From the NCBI RefSeq assembly GCF_029227915.1, contig NC_079885.1:26971001-27035000 (forward strand): DNA of 64,000 nt. The letters run 5' to 3'. This DNA is from Hydractinia symbiolongicarpus. Taxonomy: Eukaryota > Cnidaria > Hydrozoa > Anthoathecata > Hydractiniidae. The notes under the pieces are model-generated. The model ran no database searches. It had not been told where the DNA came from and saw only the letters and a program-made list of their open reading frames with translations. The position numbers and the translations under genes were made by a program. Below, piece after piece: positions 1 to 11,700 of this stretch (position 1 is the first letter of the stretch; every line of letters starts with the position of its first letter).

Positions 1-141
1 CGATTATTCATTTTCTCACCTGCCAGGCTAAAAATCGTTCGAAAAATAAGAACAGCCAGTCTCAGTTCTGATTTTACTGTTTATAAGCTATACAATGTGT
101 GTTTACAGATATTTAACAGTTTCTTTTTTTTTTTTTTTTAG

Positions 142-305
142 ATCTTATCGAAGAACACGTGAAGTTGTTAAACGAGTTAGTACCTCAGTGGTTAACAATC
201 GCAACGGTTCGAAAATGCCCTTACGTGAAACTGTCGAAAAATTACGACATAAATAACGTCATTAATGAGTTGTCGAAAATTTTCAAGGAAGAACAGTCAA
301 AATGA
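142..305 (+). CDS. CDT1: CDT1 DNA replication licensing factor, last coding exon (partial)
   Basis: This is the C-terminal end of CDT1, which loads the MCM2-7 helicase at replication origins together with ORC and CDC6. A long T-tract and AG at 140-141 form the 3' splice site. The exon then reads open for about 54 codons to TGA at 303-305. The translation has the features I associate with the C-terminal winged-helix (MCM-binding) domain of animal CDT1: a helix with EEHVKLLNELVPQWL, then TVRKCPYVKL, then a short charged C terminus ending EEQSK. It enters in phase 2 (two bases complete the first codon). The rest of the gene lies upstream of the window. Recognition rests on one short exon from memory of the family; the LNELVPQWL and YVKL pattern makes it likely. 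Confidence 0.78.
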
Positions 306-329
306 CGCTTTTTATATCCTTTTTTTTAA

Positions 330-335
330 AATAAA
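330..335 (+). terminator. polyadenylation signal of CDT1
   Basis: AATAAA lies 25 bases after the CDT1 stop codon, followed by T-rich and GT-containing sequence. This is a canonical position for a short 3' UTR. Confidence 0.55.
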
Positions 336-1487
336 TTTTAATAGTTTTTATTAACCCGCTCAGTGTTACTGAGTTTTTATCTTGTAAGTAACCATTGTAA
401 TATTTATTAATGTTAATAGAAGACTGTAATTGTATAAGCCTTCATTGTTCACACTCACTACCTCGCACTATCCTATTCGAGCAAAAAAGTTTACGAACAT
501 TCGTTGATGCGCCAGGCTTCTTTTTTACCTGAAGGCAAATGCAGAAATAAGGCCGCGCGCGCAAAATGCACGCGAGGCGCGAACCCTTTAAAAAAAGAGA
601 CAAATATCAAGCAACACAAAGGGTCTCAGCCAAAATTCTGTGTTGCTTCTGAAAACAGCATGAGAAACTGGAATAGGGGTTTCGAATTTAAGAAAAGTCA
701 CAATTTTGATGATTTCGAGATCGCATGGTGAATTGAAACTCATGTAAAATATTAGATTACCTTATTTAATTTTTTTTGTACAGCTTTAGTACGAATCAAG
801 TGGGCTAACAGTTTTAATAAGAAAATGGAATTATAGCCATCTGCCACTTAATCGAATTGTTCGGGTAAAGACTAAATAACTTTCATTTTCTCACTAACAT
901 TTTATATAAACAAAAGATTTTTTTACAAACACTTTGCAACGAAGACCTTGTACATTGTAAAAAGAAAACAGAATATATAAAATAAAGAACGGGAGATAAG
1001 AATGGTAATACGCATTGTTGGTTATTGGTATATCAAGTATTGATATGTTACTTGTTTACAAGTTTTTTTTGCATCTAGTGAAACATGGGGTCTTCTCGCT
1101 TTCTGAGCCCCTACCTAGGATAAAAGTTAATTAAAACTAGCGGAGAATTTTATTTTATTGCATGGTTTGCTAATGGTTTTCGCTTTTAAACTCCGTAAAT
1201 TAATACCCTTTTCATTATTTTACAAGTTTTTCTCGTTATGTTTTTATGAACTTTTTTACTGTCACTCAGCTGTATGAACAATGAAAGTGGTCATTATTTT
1301 GTAGAGCCCTAGTTCCATGGTATAATTTTTTTACCGGCATTGTCTATGGTCAAGCATGGTTGACAGGTTTTTTATTTAATTTTTCTCCATGCAACAACTA
1401 ACAAACACAAAAAGAAGACGTTTTTAAATTAGTTTGTAAAACTTGAGTATATCTTGTGAAACCCTTAAAAATAAAGCAAAAAAGCAA

Positions 1488-1570
1488 CCTCGTCCCCAGC
1501 GTTTCTCCTTCTTTTAGATAACCACGCCGTCCGAGATTGTCGGAAAGAGAAAAAAAAGTCCTGTGCACGA
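1488..1570. repeat. MITE-like fragment with CTCGTCCCCAG terminus
   Basis: It begins AACCTCGTCCCCAG and ends in AAAGTCCTGTGCACGA, which is approximately the reverse complement. The same terminal sequence recurs at 2,201, 38,079, 41,098 and, as a half copy, near 42,363 (CCCTGGGAACAAGGTTG). This copy is degenerate. Confidence 0.4.
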
Positions 1571-2200
1571 AATGCAAAAAATGAATTTTTTTATGGCCGA
1601 CCCTCTGATTAGAGTCTCTATCGGGACACAAATTTAAGACTGTCGCCTATTTTAGCGATATTCTAATAACTTTCAGTTAGTTAATTACTTTCTCTTCTAT
1701 AAATTAAGTTTCTTATTTTTAAATATTTAACGATAGAACACTGATGATCCAACTTTTATAGTTTAATAGTTTTGCAGCGGTAAAAAGCCATATGAAGATC
1801 TTCCCTTTGACGCTATATTTTTTACTTACACCCTCCAAAAACGCCAACGACTATAGAACGATATCTTTGATATCTTTGTTTTCTAATCTAAAATTTGAAG
1901 ATTACACCTCCTTTTCGCCTAAAATTTCTCATAGAAAAATATTAGTTTTGAAACATCTGATCATTTGAAAAAGCCGCCTGCTTTTAGGGCGTTTATGTGA
2001 CTAAATTAGAAATTACAATAAACCAGACAAAAATGTTAACATAAATTCTTCTTTTAGTCTTTACCGCTCCTACAGACACTTTCATGGTTTATCTCAAAGA
2101 GCTGGCGAACAACCTTATTCCCAGGGCATATAGCACAACTTTTTAACCTTTCTTTCAAACGTTTTTGAAAGACAGTTATGCAAATAATAGGTGGAGAACG

Positions 2201-2258
2201 AACCTCGTCCTCGGACCTTTTTAGGTTCAAAAACCTAAAAAGTCCTAGGGGCAAGGTT
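2201..2258. repeat. 58-bp hairpin, smallest member of the CTCGTCC MITE-like family
   Basis: The left arm AACCTCGTCCTCGGACC and its extension to AGGTT at 2,226 pair with the right arm beginning AACCTAAAAAG and ending GCAAGGTT. The arms are about 27 bases with a few mismatches and a loop of only about 4 bases. It carries no coding potential. Terminal sequences match other copies in this window. Confidence 0.55.
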
Positions 2259-3427
2259 GGTGTAGTCTACAAATCTGATGCAAGTTTTCAAACTGAAAAA
2301 TCACACAACAAAATAAACTGATAAAAATGATGTTTAACAGTTAACTATATGCTGTAGCTATTTGAAAGTAACGTATTTCTAATAATGACAAGCTCTCTTT
2401 CCTCTTATTGGTTGATATATTTTCGCCAAGAAATATATTTTCTTTTGTTTCTCGTCTGTATCGCCTACGATGTTTATCTCAAACAGCTTTGAGGATAAGA
2501 ATAACTTTGAAAACGAAAAAAAGACAATTTCTGTCACCAAAGTTTTTTTGTTATCGGAGCCTGATAAAGAAAGATTTTCTAAAACCTTCAGGTTGGTCAG
2601 GTTAAGTATGTCCGATCTGTTTGTGACCTCATTTCGTAGTTTTAATAAATATTTTCTGACAATTAATATTTTTTGGAAAAAAATATGGCAATGTGATTGC
2701 ATTTCACAATTTGCATGTAAGGTTTTTGTCGAGGCCAGGTCAGTTAGCAATGAATGCGAATATCTTATAGTTCCCAGGACCCTTTTTATTTTTCTTCCCA
2801 TCATGGGGAGCAAGGACCTATAAACAGCTTTCTGTTCTTTATAAAACATCCAGAACTTTGTGGTTGTAGATCCGTTTACTATGATCCACAAAACTACATT
2901 TAAATAAACTGGTACGAACAACTGGCGCCTACTGAATTTAAACAATGAGAATTTTATTTGGCGAAAGATTTGAACACAGAAATTAATGATGATAAAAAAA
3001 TGCAGAATGTGCATTTACCTGGATAATATTTATTGACATAGTTAGCTACATTAATATATGCTCTCATTTCATATATTCATTGCACTGGAGTTGAAATTGG
3101 TTTAAAGAGGAGCATGTTCTTAAGATAAAATACTAATGAAGGCTATCGAACGAAATGTTTCACACATAGGGTAACGAATGTCTCTTTTCTGATATCGTAA
3201 ATCTTGAAATTCAAAGCATGTAAAATAAATCTTGTCTTTTATATTTCATACCACACAACTATTAAATACTTTTATTCAAATTTTTGTTAATACTTCCTAT
3301 AGATTTTAAATAGTTTGCATTCAACAGCACGCGTCTGATTTTATTATCATTAGTGCTATGTCCTGTTCTATTTAAATGAATTGATGTTTAAAAGTTCATC
3401 TAGAAAGGTTGATGTAGTAAATTGACA

Positions 3428-3628
3428 ATGAAGAGAAACAGTATCCGTCGATCGTCAAGAAGAATTTCAAGAGAATTTGGCGATGTTTTGAGAGATGTTC
3501 ATATTTTTTACAGTGAAGCTGTAAAAGACGAGGACTTGGAAGAAGATAAAGGCAAGATTCTGAATTATAGCAGAAATCAAAATCATTGGAATCAAAGAAA
3601 ACCAACAAAGCGAAAGAGAAGGAGCGAC
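3428..3628 (+). CDS. candidate first coding exon of the PLEKHG4-like RhoGEF
   Basis: An ATG-started open frame of 67 codons ends exactly at a strong GTAAGT donor (3,629), leaving phase 0. The next confident exon on this strand (15,857) enters in phase 0, so the two can join without a frameshift, giving a 1,480-residue protein. The encoded segment is basic and acidic in turn (an Arg-rich start, then VKDEDLEED, then KRKRRSD). I recognise no domain in it. The intron would be 12.2 kb. An antisense open frame overlaps it, and an alternative start exon exists at 4,298, so this is a hypothesis supported only by donor strength and phase. Confidence 0.4.
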
Positions 3629-4200
3629 GTAAGTTAGATTTAGATGCGTTTTAACCTCTTTAGTGATGAAGTGTCAAGTATATTGTGAGGCGTGACAGTA
3701 CTGAATTCAATGTTTTTGATAATAAAGTGGAAATGTAATTCTTATCACGCTTCAGTCGCTTTCTTCTGGCAAACTGAAAACAAACAAACAAGCAAACGAT
3801 TTGCTCGATTACTTTGTTTAATTTAGAGAAAAAGAGAGTCTTTTTCAAAAAGAGTTTTGAATGTGATACATATATTATTTAAACTTTTCTTGCGGTTCAG
3901 ATAAGATATTATATTTATTACGGTTATTTCTTTTGCACCCACGGAGCCGACTTATAATTAAAGTAACGATTTTAAACCAACTGTTACTAGGTATCTTTTA
4001 CTCGTTGCCATGAAACTTTTGGTACGGCAAAATACAGGGAACAAGGCATGGGAGAGCAGCTAAGTGCTTTTTAACGTTCTTCACCCACGCGCACTGTGTT
4101 TTGACCCGTAATTACATGCCCGCCCCTGCTGACTTTCGCGCTGGAAACTCTGTGCAGCAGTTCTTTTATCTTGCCGCATTCAAAACAAATCAGAGACAAA

Positions 4201-4303
4201 ATGGCTGAGAATCTCGAGGTGGTCACAGTTTAATGTCAGCACATTATGGAGCTTAACGTTGAATTGTTTGCATTTTACTGCGCGAAGAGGCACTAAAATG
4301 GAG
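4201..4303 (+). promoter_or_regulatory. alternative 5' end of the RhoGEF: upstream ORF and 6-base coding exon
   Basis: The 4,020-4,300 stretch is less AT-rich than its surroundings and has several CpGs, as a promoter or 5' UTR might. It contains a 10-codon upstream ORF (4,201-4,233, ATGGCTGAG to TAA). Further on, ATGGAG (4,298-4,303) in a good start context (AAAATGG) abuts a GTAATA donor in phase 0. Spliced to 15,857 it would give a protein starting MEEEDW. This is a rival to the exon at 3,428, or an alternative promoter. There is no direct evidence for either. Confidence 0.3.
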
Positions 4304-5004
4304 GTAATAACTTTTTGGAATATAACTTTAGTTTATTTTTAATAAGAACATGAGATATTACACTGATTGTAAAAAGTTTAACTTTTAGAAATTTTCCAAT
4401 TTCCTAGTTGGCCAACAGGCAATGACCTATTATACACGTTATCTTGTGTGTTTTAGATAGATGTGAGGTGATAGAAGGTTACAACTCTTCTGCAGACCTG
4501 TCAAGTCTCGCACAATTTGTGTGAGGCAGTCTTAGTGTTACCTCCCGTGTGTGAGAATTTTATTAAAGTATACTGTCAATCAAGTTATAGCTAGACGCCA
4601 AATAAGTAAAACCTGCTAAGTAATACATCCAATGCAGTGACTTCTTTACAGTGAATTTTTCTTAAAGGAAAAGACATTGCATTGATGGTGAGACAAACCT
4701 TAAACTTCTGTAAACATTCTGTGTTTTTTTTTCAACCAGGCCAAAAAATTAAACTGACATTGACATCGTAAAATCTGTCTTGTCTTGATATGATACCGGG
4801 ATATCATTGGCTCTTGTTTATAAACTGCGTTTAATGAGTTCTCAAGGCTAAGTTTTACAAAAAAAGTTAAAAATGTCTCTATAATATAACTTTGACAAAA
4901 TTAAATCATTTTATGAAAATCTTACTTACAAGAAGATTCAGTTAAGTAGGATGCCCACAGTAGGACAATTTTTCTCGGTTCCTTGAGCATCTCACTCGAA
5001 AAAA

Positions 5005-5280
5005 TTATACTGTATTATTACTATTTTTACCCAGGATACTCTTTTCAGTTTGTATTGGTAATGTTATCAATGAGGATCCTGCAAATTAGGTTCTAGTGCA
5101 TTAAAGCTTCCATTTGAGCTACAGAAGGAATGCAGGCACAACAGTCGCTCAACTAGACAACTGCCTATGTTTGTATTCTCATGCTTAATGCTAGGCAGAA
5201 AGAGACGATTTACGTTTTTGGCATAACTCAGCCGAGGATTGAACGCACAACCTTCAGCACGACCTTCAGTAAAATCAAGT
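5005..5280 (-). mobile_element. tRNA-derived SINE copy 1 (family A)
   Basis: Read on the minus strand, this copy has a tRNA-like head with a box-B-like GTGCGTTCAATCC. A body containing GTCTAGTTGAGCGACTG and TAGCTCAAATGG follows. It ends in a TATCCTGGGTAAAAATAGTAATAAT tail region rich in TAA. The same body is found at 36,040-36,308, 46,886-47,159 and 55,545-55,765. This copy is diverged and its box A region is eroded. Confidence 0.65.
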
Positions 5281-6933
5281 AAACCAGGAAGTGTATTTTT
5301 GGTTAAGCGGAAAAAGATACTGTCTTAAACTCATGTGCAGTTCCCAATATAAATTCACTCTTCTCCACTACATCCAAAGCTGCTCTCCTGTGGTATTCCT
5401 CATATTAACTGATCCTTTCATTCACATCTGCAGCTCCTCTCATGTGATTTTTGTTTATTATCTCTACCAACATTTACATGAACCCACTTTTTATGAGCTC
5501 TAGTTTTTTTTGTGTTTCACACCTGTTGGTAACCTCATAGTACCTGTGGTGACTCTCCTAGATACCTAGCTGCAAGTACCTGCCACCTCAAAGGGACAAT
5601 TCCAAGCAGTTTGAAAGCCAAATTAAATCTATTAACAAATCTTCTTATTTTTAGACGACTAAAAATTTAGCTATATTTATGCTTTCTGAGATGACTGCAA
5701 ATAGACCATATGATATATGTTGGTCACTCATCCATTGCATAAAAGAATATAAAAGTAGAAATGGTGGTTGAGATTTGACTATATGGTCTTGACCAACTAA
5801 ACCACTATCCTAATCTGGCATTATAGTCAATTTGCAGTTGACTGTTATGCAGAATTATGACACCATCCAGCAGATCTAAAACATGTGATTGTTGTCAACA
5901 TTTATTATAACAAATAGATATATTTCAAATTATATAATTACTTACTTTATACATTAAGGACATGTTCAAAAACATAGGCAGGATTTTGGCCAGTTGTGAA
6001 CATTTTAATCTCTGTAACTGATTTGGTATTTCCAAAAAAAATCTTGAATACATATTTGAAAAGTAAAATAACAAAATTTTGTAACAGTGAAGTTTCCATC
6101 CGTGTAGTTTGTGTACACTATGAGATATAGCTGTACAATATAAATCTGTAACAGAAAACATATTTAAGAGGTTTTTATCTGAAGATTGCGATGTTTATTT
6201 TTTCATTTAGAACATAAATCAAAATCAATAAAAAACAAAAATTCCAACATTATGCTACAACATGAAATAAAAATTATTCAGATTTGAACACAAAAAATGA
6301 TGAATATGGAACTAAAATAAAGTTATTATTCTATACCTTGCGTTAAATATATGTTACTTTATTGACCAATAATTTATTGAAGAAATGGTTCTAGAAAATT
6401 ATCCTTTTAAAAAATTAACTGGGTAAGCTTTAAAAAGGTTTTTAAGAATAAATATTGGTGATAATCCTGTAACATCATGTGTAATTGATAAAAATGTAAC
6501 CTTGATTGCATTCTCAGTTACTTAGTTTGGATATTGGTACAGATGAAGATTTACAAAAAATCTTCTTTCTTACTAAGTTGCTGAACCTAAAAGACAATCC
6601 TGGGTGTTAATGGTCTTTATCATTTGCAAACTTGTGTAATAAGAAAGTAACATGACTTAAGTATACTTGCCTGTCGATTTCTATGAAAAAAGTTGTTAAA
6701 CAAAAAGTAATTCAAAGTATGTAATAAATTTCATGAGTGATCGGGTGGGACTTATTATACTTATTGACATCACAGCACTTCGAAACAAGTTCTGATTGTT
6801 TGTTTAATAATTTCTTTTTGAGACGATAATGTGGAACTTTTCTATTAAACAGAGATTAGTGTTTTTGCTTCCATTTCTGTAGGGAGGAGCGCGATTAATA
6901 ATACTCCATTGCTTTTAAAAATAGCATCCATAA

Positions 6934-7566
6934 CTATGGTAAACTCCAAACATATATAAAGATTTTGGTTAAAGAAGCCTTGTTTTCGTACTTGAACGTG
7001 TTCCCTGTTAATTCAACAAAATTAGTTCCCTGGTCTTCCACAGTAGTTTTAACATATTGCACAGTGACACTTTTTTCAAGGCATTTTCCATTAAATGGAC
7101 AATCACTTGTATTTCTGCAGTTACACATCTGTTTTTCAACTGGTGGAGTTTCAGATAGCACTCCCTTATTATGCAAATAAATAATGCTTTTGACATATGC
7201 AGTCAACTGTAACTAACCTTTAAATTATTCTCTTGAATATTTTGTGAAATCTATGTGATCTTGGGAGGTTTTTGCTTACAAGATTGAGAAAGACTCAAGC
7301 AACATTCTTTTAAACAGCGGGTTGAACCAAATAATTTTCCATGATCTAGATTGGCTATCCCTGTTGCTTTTTCTCATGAATGTAATCTTCTCCTTGAAAC
7401 CACTTTTTGATAGTGCATCTTTATAATACAGTGCAACTCTGTTAAACACTCTTGTCTGATTATATATTTTAAATATACAATCAGATACATTTTTTATTAT
7501 AATGTACTTAATTTCCGTCGTTGAGTGGTTGGATTGAACATTAATATACGATTGATCACTGGTCAA
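6934..7566 (-). mobile_element. degenerate Penelope-like retroelement fragment (RT end to GIY-YIG linker)
   Basis: Two minus-strand open pieces (7,276-7,566 and 6,934-7,206) carry, in order, an ALSKSGFKEKITF segment with KIIWFNP, then CNCRNTSDCPFNGKCLEKSV and a following segment with VELTGNTFK. From memory these are hallmarks of the region between reverse transcriptase and GIY-YIG endonuclease in Penelope-like elements: the IIWFNPP block, the Cys-rich CNCxxxxxCPLNGxCL block, and the start of the GIY-YIG fold (YxGLTxxTFKxRY). The piece is interrupted, lacks the catalytic part of the nuclease and cannot be active. The exact clade is inferred. Confidence 0.55.
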
Positions 7567-8571
7567 AGGTTTACATTAAGGATGTTCACCGTTCTTAGGT
7601 TAGTAAGAATTATAATTTTTATAATAAATTTTTTTTCTACAACTTAAATATATCTGTACAGATTCACTCGGATTTTGGAACTGGTAATGTTGTAGGTAAA
7701 AATTATGAAATGTCTTGGCTAGCATAGAGGATAAGCTTGTACTATTAAATTACATTTGTAAACAACACGTGATCCATGGGTTGGATCATAGAAATAAGGG
7801 TGTTTTTTTCATGTGAAATGCCTGTAAACAGTAAAAGTTGTTTTGATTTATAACCTATAGAGATTTTTTCAATCACAAACTTTAAGCCACTTGTAAATAG
7901 CCTTGTTGCAACTCAAGTTAGGAATTATGTCTGTTTCCAAAAAATTTGTTTCATATTCGTGAATTTAAAATTGATTTTTAAGATAACATTTCTTTTATAT
8001 AATGGAGTTTTTTTAAGTCGTTTGAAACTTTTTAATTTCAGCATGTTTGTTCTAGTTTATTCAAAATCGTTTCAGGGTGCTAATGAAGAAAAAAGATAAT
8101 ATTATCAATCAAGTAATTGAATTTACATTTACATTCACAAAAGAACATGCTCATGAAAAAAGTATATTTAACAACAACTGCTTTTAAAACTATTTTACCA
8201 CAAAAAAACTGCAATTTTTAGGCATGGAGAAAGATCCTCTTAATTTTATGATAAAAATACAGGGATATTTGAGCTGCCAAAGATGTGCGCATTTGCATTT
8301 TGACAATGGTATTAAAGCGTTTCTAAATAGTTTTGAAATTATTTTCTTTTTTCCCACTATATAAAGTTGTTTCATAAAATATTTATGAAGCATTTATACT
8401 TGTATACTTTGAATACTTTGAAGTAGATTCTGTGAAAAATTCCACACATCCAAAGTGGCGTGTACAATGCTATAATCATGTTAATGATGCTGTTTGTGTT
8501 GGCCTTTTGAAACCAAACTTAGTTTGGGATTAGTAACTCATCAGGAAAAGTGTAAAGAAAGCACACAGAAA

Positions 8572-8787
8572 TCACTCCTTTAACAGCCAAGCTTGCACAA
8601 CGAATCTTATAAAATACCCTCTGTTCTCAAATGTTCTCAGTATCCATACAGTTATGCTATTGGATACAAGGTTCAGCTTATCAACTAAAATGGAGTGATC
8701 TATTTTGTCAAATGCCTTGCTAAAATCCAAGTTTACTGTGTCTACATTTAAACCATTTTTAACAAAGGATAGGATTGTATCATAGTG
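8572..8787 (-). mobile_element. LINE reverse-transcriptase fragment
   Basis: The minus strand reads open through VNLDFSKAFDKIDHSILVDKL, which is reverse-transcriptase motif A with its catalytic Asp (LDFSKAFD) as found in CR1- and jockey-type non-LTR retrotransposons. The segment continues to a stop at 8,572. No other RT motifs remain on either side, so it is a short dead fragment inside the presumed first intron of the RhoGEF gene. Confidence 0.65.
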
Positions 8788-11700
8788 GCTCAGTAGATAG
8801 AGAGATAAGAGAGATCAGAGATACACATGAAAAAGCTTTTTAAATCCATGCTCTGAGTTAAGTGATAATAAAACAATTTCTATAAACTGAAAATCATTTC
8901 AAGTGGTATAAAAAAAAACAATTTTGGGGACAAAATCTCCTCTGAATTTATATGTTATAAAAATATCTGCAGTGAAAAAAGTTTATTATGACATGGATGA
9001 GATCTTCCATGCAATCTTTGATTAACCAGATATAACAATAAGAGGAAAAAAGGATATTGATTCTCATTCAGATAATGAAAGCGATGATAAACCCTGATTT
9101 TTTTTAATTATTGCCACTACTAGGCAGAAAGTTATATGGAGAAAAACAGAGAGACAGAGAATTCAAAGGGAAAACAGCTACATGTTAGAGAGCGTCGCAG
9201 ATAAGCAGTGGGATGGAAAAATCATGATAAGTAAAAATTTTATGACAATTATAAACCTGAACTGTTAGAGGATAAGAATTGAACACCTAAAGACCTAAAT
9301 GAAGGTGTCAGTTGATGCCAGTCATTCAAGCAGTATCCATGGAAGTAATTATAGAAGAGCGACAATGAAGCCACATTTCTGTGATGAGAGATAGATTATG
9401 AAGACTAGTACCAAGATCAGGACCACCTAAGTTGATTAAATGTTTATGAGTTTGGTCAAGTGCAAAAGGAAGGGACAAACTTGATAGAGAGGTAGGGTGG
9501 GTGTTCATAGTTGCAGATTTAGTGAATTCACTAGCGTTTCTCTGGATTGAGATAATACAAAAGCACAGAATCGCATATTGGATATACATTTTCCCTTAGA
9601 TCAGTATGCATATGCACATACAAAAAACACATGCATACTAGGACAAGGGAAGAGCCACAGTGTGAAGACTCTGAGGAAACCACCAAAACAATAGGGCGAA
9701 AGTGCAAACAAAACAATAACCGTTTAAAAAAGCAAAAAATATCATTAATATAGCATTTATACCGTGCAGGTTCAAATTCATTTGGACAACCTTCAATCCA
9801 CTAACACTAATGACTCTAATAAAAGACTCATTTTACTTTTCAAGGAGTAGGCTAACGTTTTGCGTATATATTGGGACAACAAATTAAAAATTTATATGTT
9901 GCTTTATGGGCTATATGGATAGGATATTCCTGTTTGTAACTTCAAAAAAAATCCACAAAGAAAAGGTATAATTACAAAAGACAGAGTTTAGATAGTGTAA
10001 TGTGGTGTTAATTTTGCTTTAAAAAGACTTAGTGAAATTAAAATATCTATAACATAAGAAAAAAACAAGCAGCAGAAGAATTCACCAAGGGGACCAATTT
10101 GCTTGGCGTATGCTTAAGAAATTTCCCCTTTCTGAGCCCTAATTATGCTTACATGCTTATAAAAAAACATGTAGATATAAATTTTCAATTTTTACAAATA
10201 ACTTTAAATTATTAATTAGGGATTCACCAACCCTATACACCAATCAAGAAAATTTAAAATATACTTTAAAATATATTTTGGGATAAATCCTAATTAAAAT
10301 ACATGATAAGTGTTATATAATATATATTGTTATTAATTATTAGATATATATTATAAACATAATCCTTTGTTTTTTTACAATCTTCCGTTTGGCTTAATCT
10401 CATAAGAAATTTTCTTGTAATAATAGTATTGTTATTTTCTGTTATTATAAAACATGTTTATCAACAATACAGTAAACAACTATCCCTGTGAGTTATACTG
10501 CATGAAGTCTGTCATTATGTGTTTTTTAACTAATTAAAGTCAATAATTTTTTTACAAGCTGATCAGAATTAAAAGTAGTTACAAAATAATATTTATATAC
10601 AAAATAGAGTATAAAGTTTTGATTAACAATAATGAGAACAAAATATAAATTTACATATAATATAAACACAGAGAGAGAATTAATGGGAAAGATGGCTATT
10701 AGTATTAGTACTGAGTCTTAAAAAGTAGTTGTTGGGTCTGTGACGTCCTATTTTATATGATAATTTTAAGTTATAGCAATTTATCAAAAGTTACTCAGGA
10801 GAAAAATGAGTTTTTGGCTAAAATGGATTTTCAAAATGTTTGTTCTACATATTTCTTGAGTTACGAGATTAAGTCAAATGAGGTGAGTTTTCTTGAGCAC
10901 AGGGATTGGATCTTTTTTTGGTTGTTTAGTAATTATCTAAATGTGCATCTTCCTCTTCTTTCCTTGAATAGGTGAACCCCATAATTAACATATGTTAACA
11001 AAAGATAAATCACCATCCACCATTTTATAGGCTTAAATTATTTTGCTTGCGCTTTGATCTAAAGGAAACAAAAGAAAAACTTAAATTTAGAGTTAACTTA
11101 GAGTACATTAGAGTTCCAACAGTAACTGTTGTAACTCTGCATAATCTCCTCATGACATTAAACGGGGATTCAAAGTGATTTTGGACATACCATAGACCTA
11201 ATTTGGACCTAATGTGCCTAGAATAAATCTGGATAAATTGTAATCCCTTTTCTGGAATACGTCGCCAGTCTGAAATTTTTATTTGGACTTTATCTATAGT
11301 CAAATCTATTTTAAAGCATCTGGATTTAATAATTCCCTTGCCACCAACTCAAATGTTGTAGTAGTGCTCCTTCTGGTTTCGTACATGCTTAAATGTTTTG
11401 GGGAAAACCAGTTTTTCGTATAATAGTTTGAATTTTACTCAATTAACTCTATGCAACTACTTCTATATCACATCTGTTTTCTGGTGGATTGGCAGTTTAT
11501 GTAATTTAATTGTTCATTTATATGTAGTTTTAATCGTAATCTGTTAAGAATGCAAGGCTTTCTACAATTCCTTAAGAAGCACAAGTTTTAAAAAACTAGT
11601 AATATTTATGTTAATTATTGAAACATATTCGTTCTGAAATAAATAGAAGAAACATGCATATTTTTTGTGTGCAATTTTTAAACTTGTACCTGTTACGCCT

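Larger units (their letters stand above)
336..3427. other. intergenic region between CDT1 and the RhoGEF locus
   Basis: I find no convincing gene here. It is AT-rich and holds two short MITE-like hairpins (about 1,488-1,570 and 2,201-2,258). A 211-codon open frame on the minus strand (2,379-3,014) is the longest in the interval. It has a low-complexity hydrophobic and basic composition, no recognisable domain and an overlapping open frame on the other strand, so I treat it as chance. Confidence 0.5.

Noticed and set aside
504-731. 75-codon open frame downstream of CDT1
   Set aside because: It starts after the CDT1 polyadenylation signal, has no recognisable motif and no convincing splice signals.
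2379-3014. 211-codon minus-strand open frame
   Set aside because: Composition is that of AT-rich random sequence, no domain or signal is recognisable, no splice context is needed, and overlapping open frames exist on the other strand.
9326-9716. Minus-strand open frames with somewhat protein-like composition
   Set aside because: They vaguely resemble transposon-derived sequence but I could not name a motif, so no call is made.
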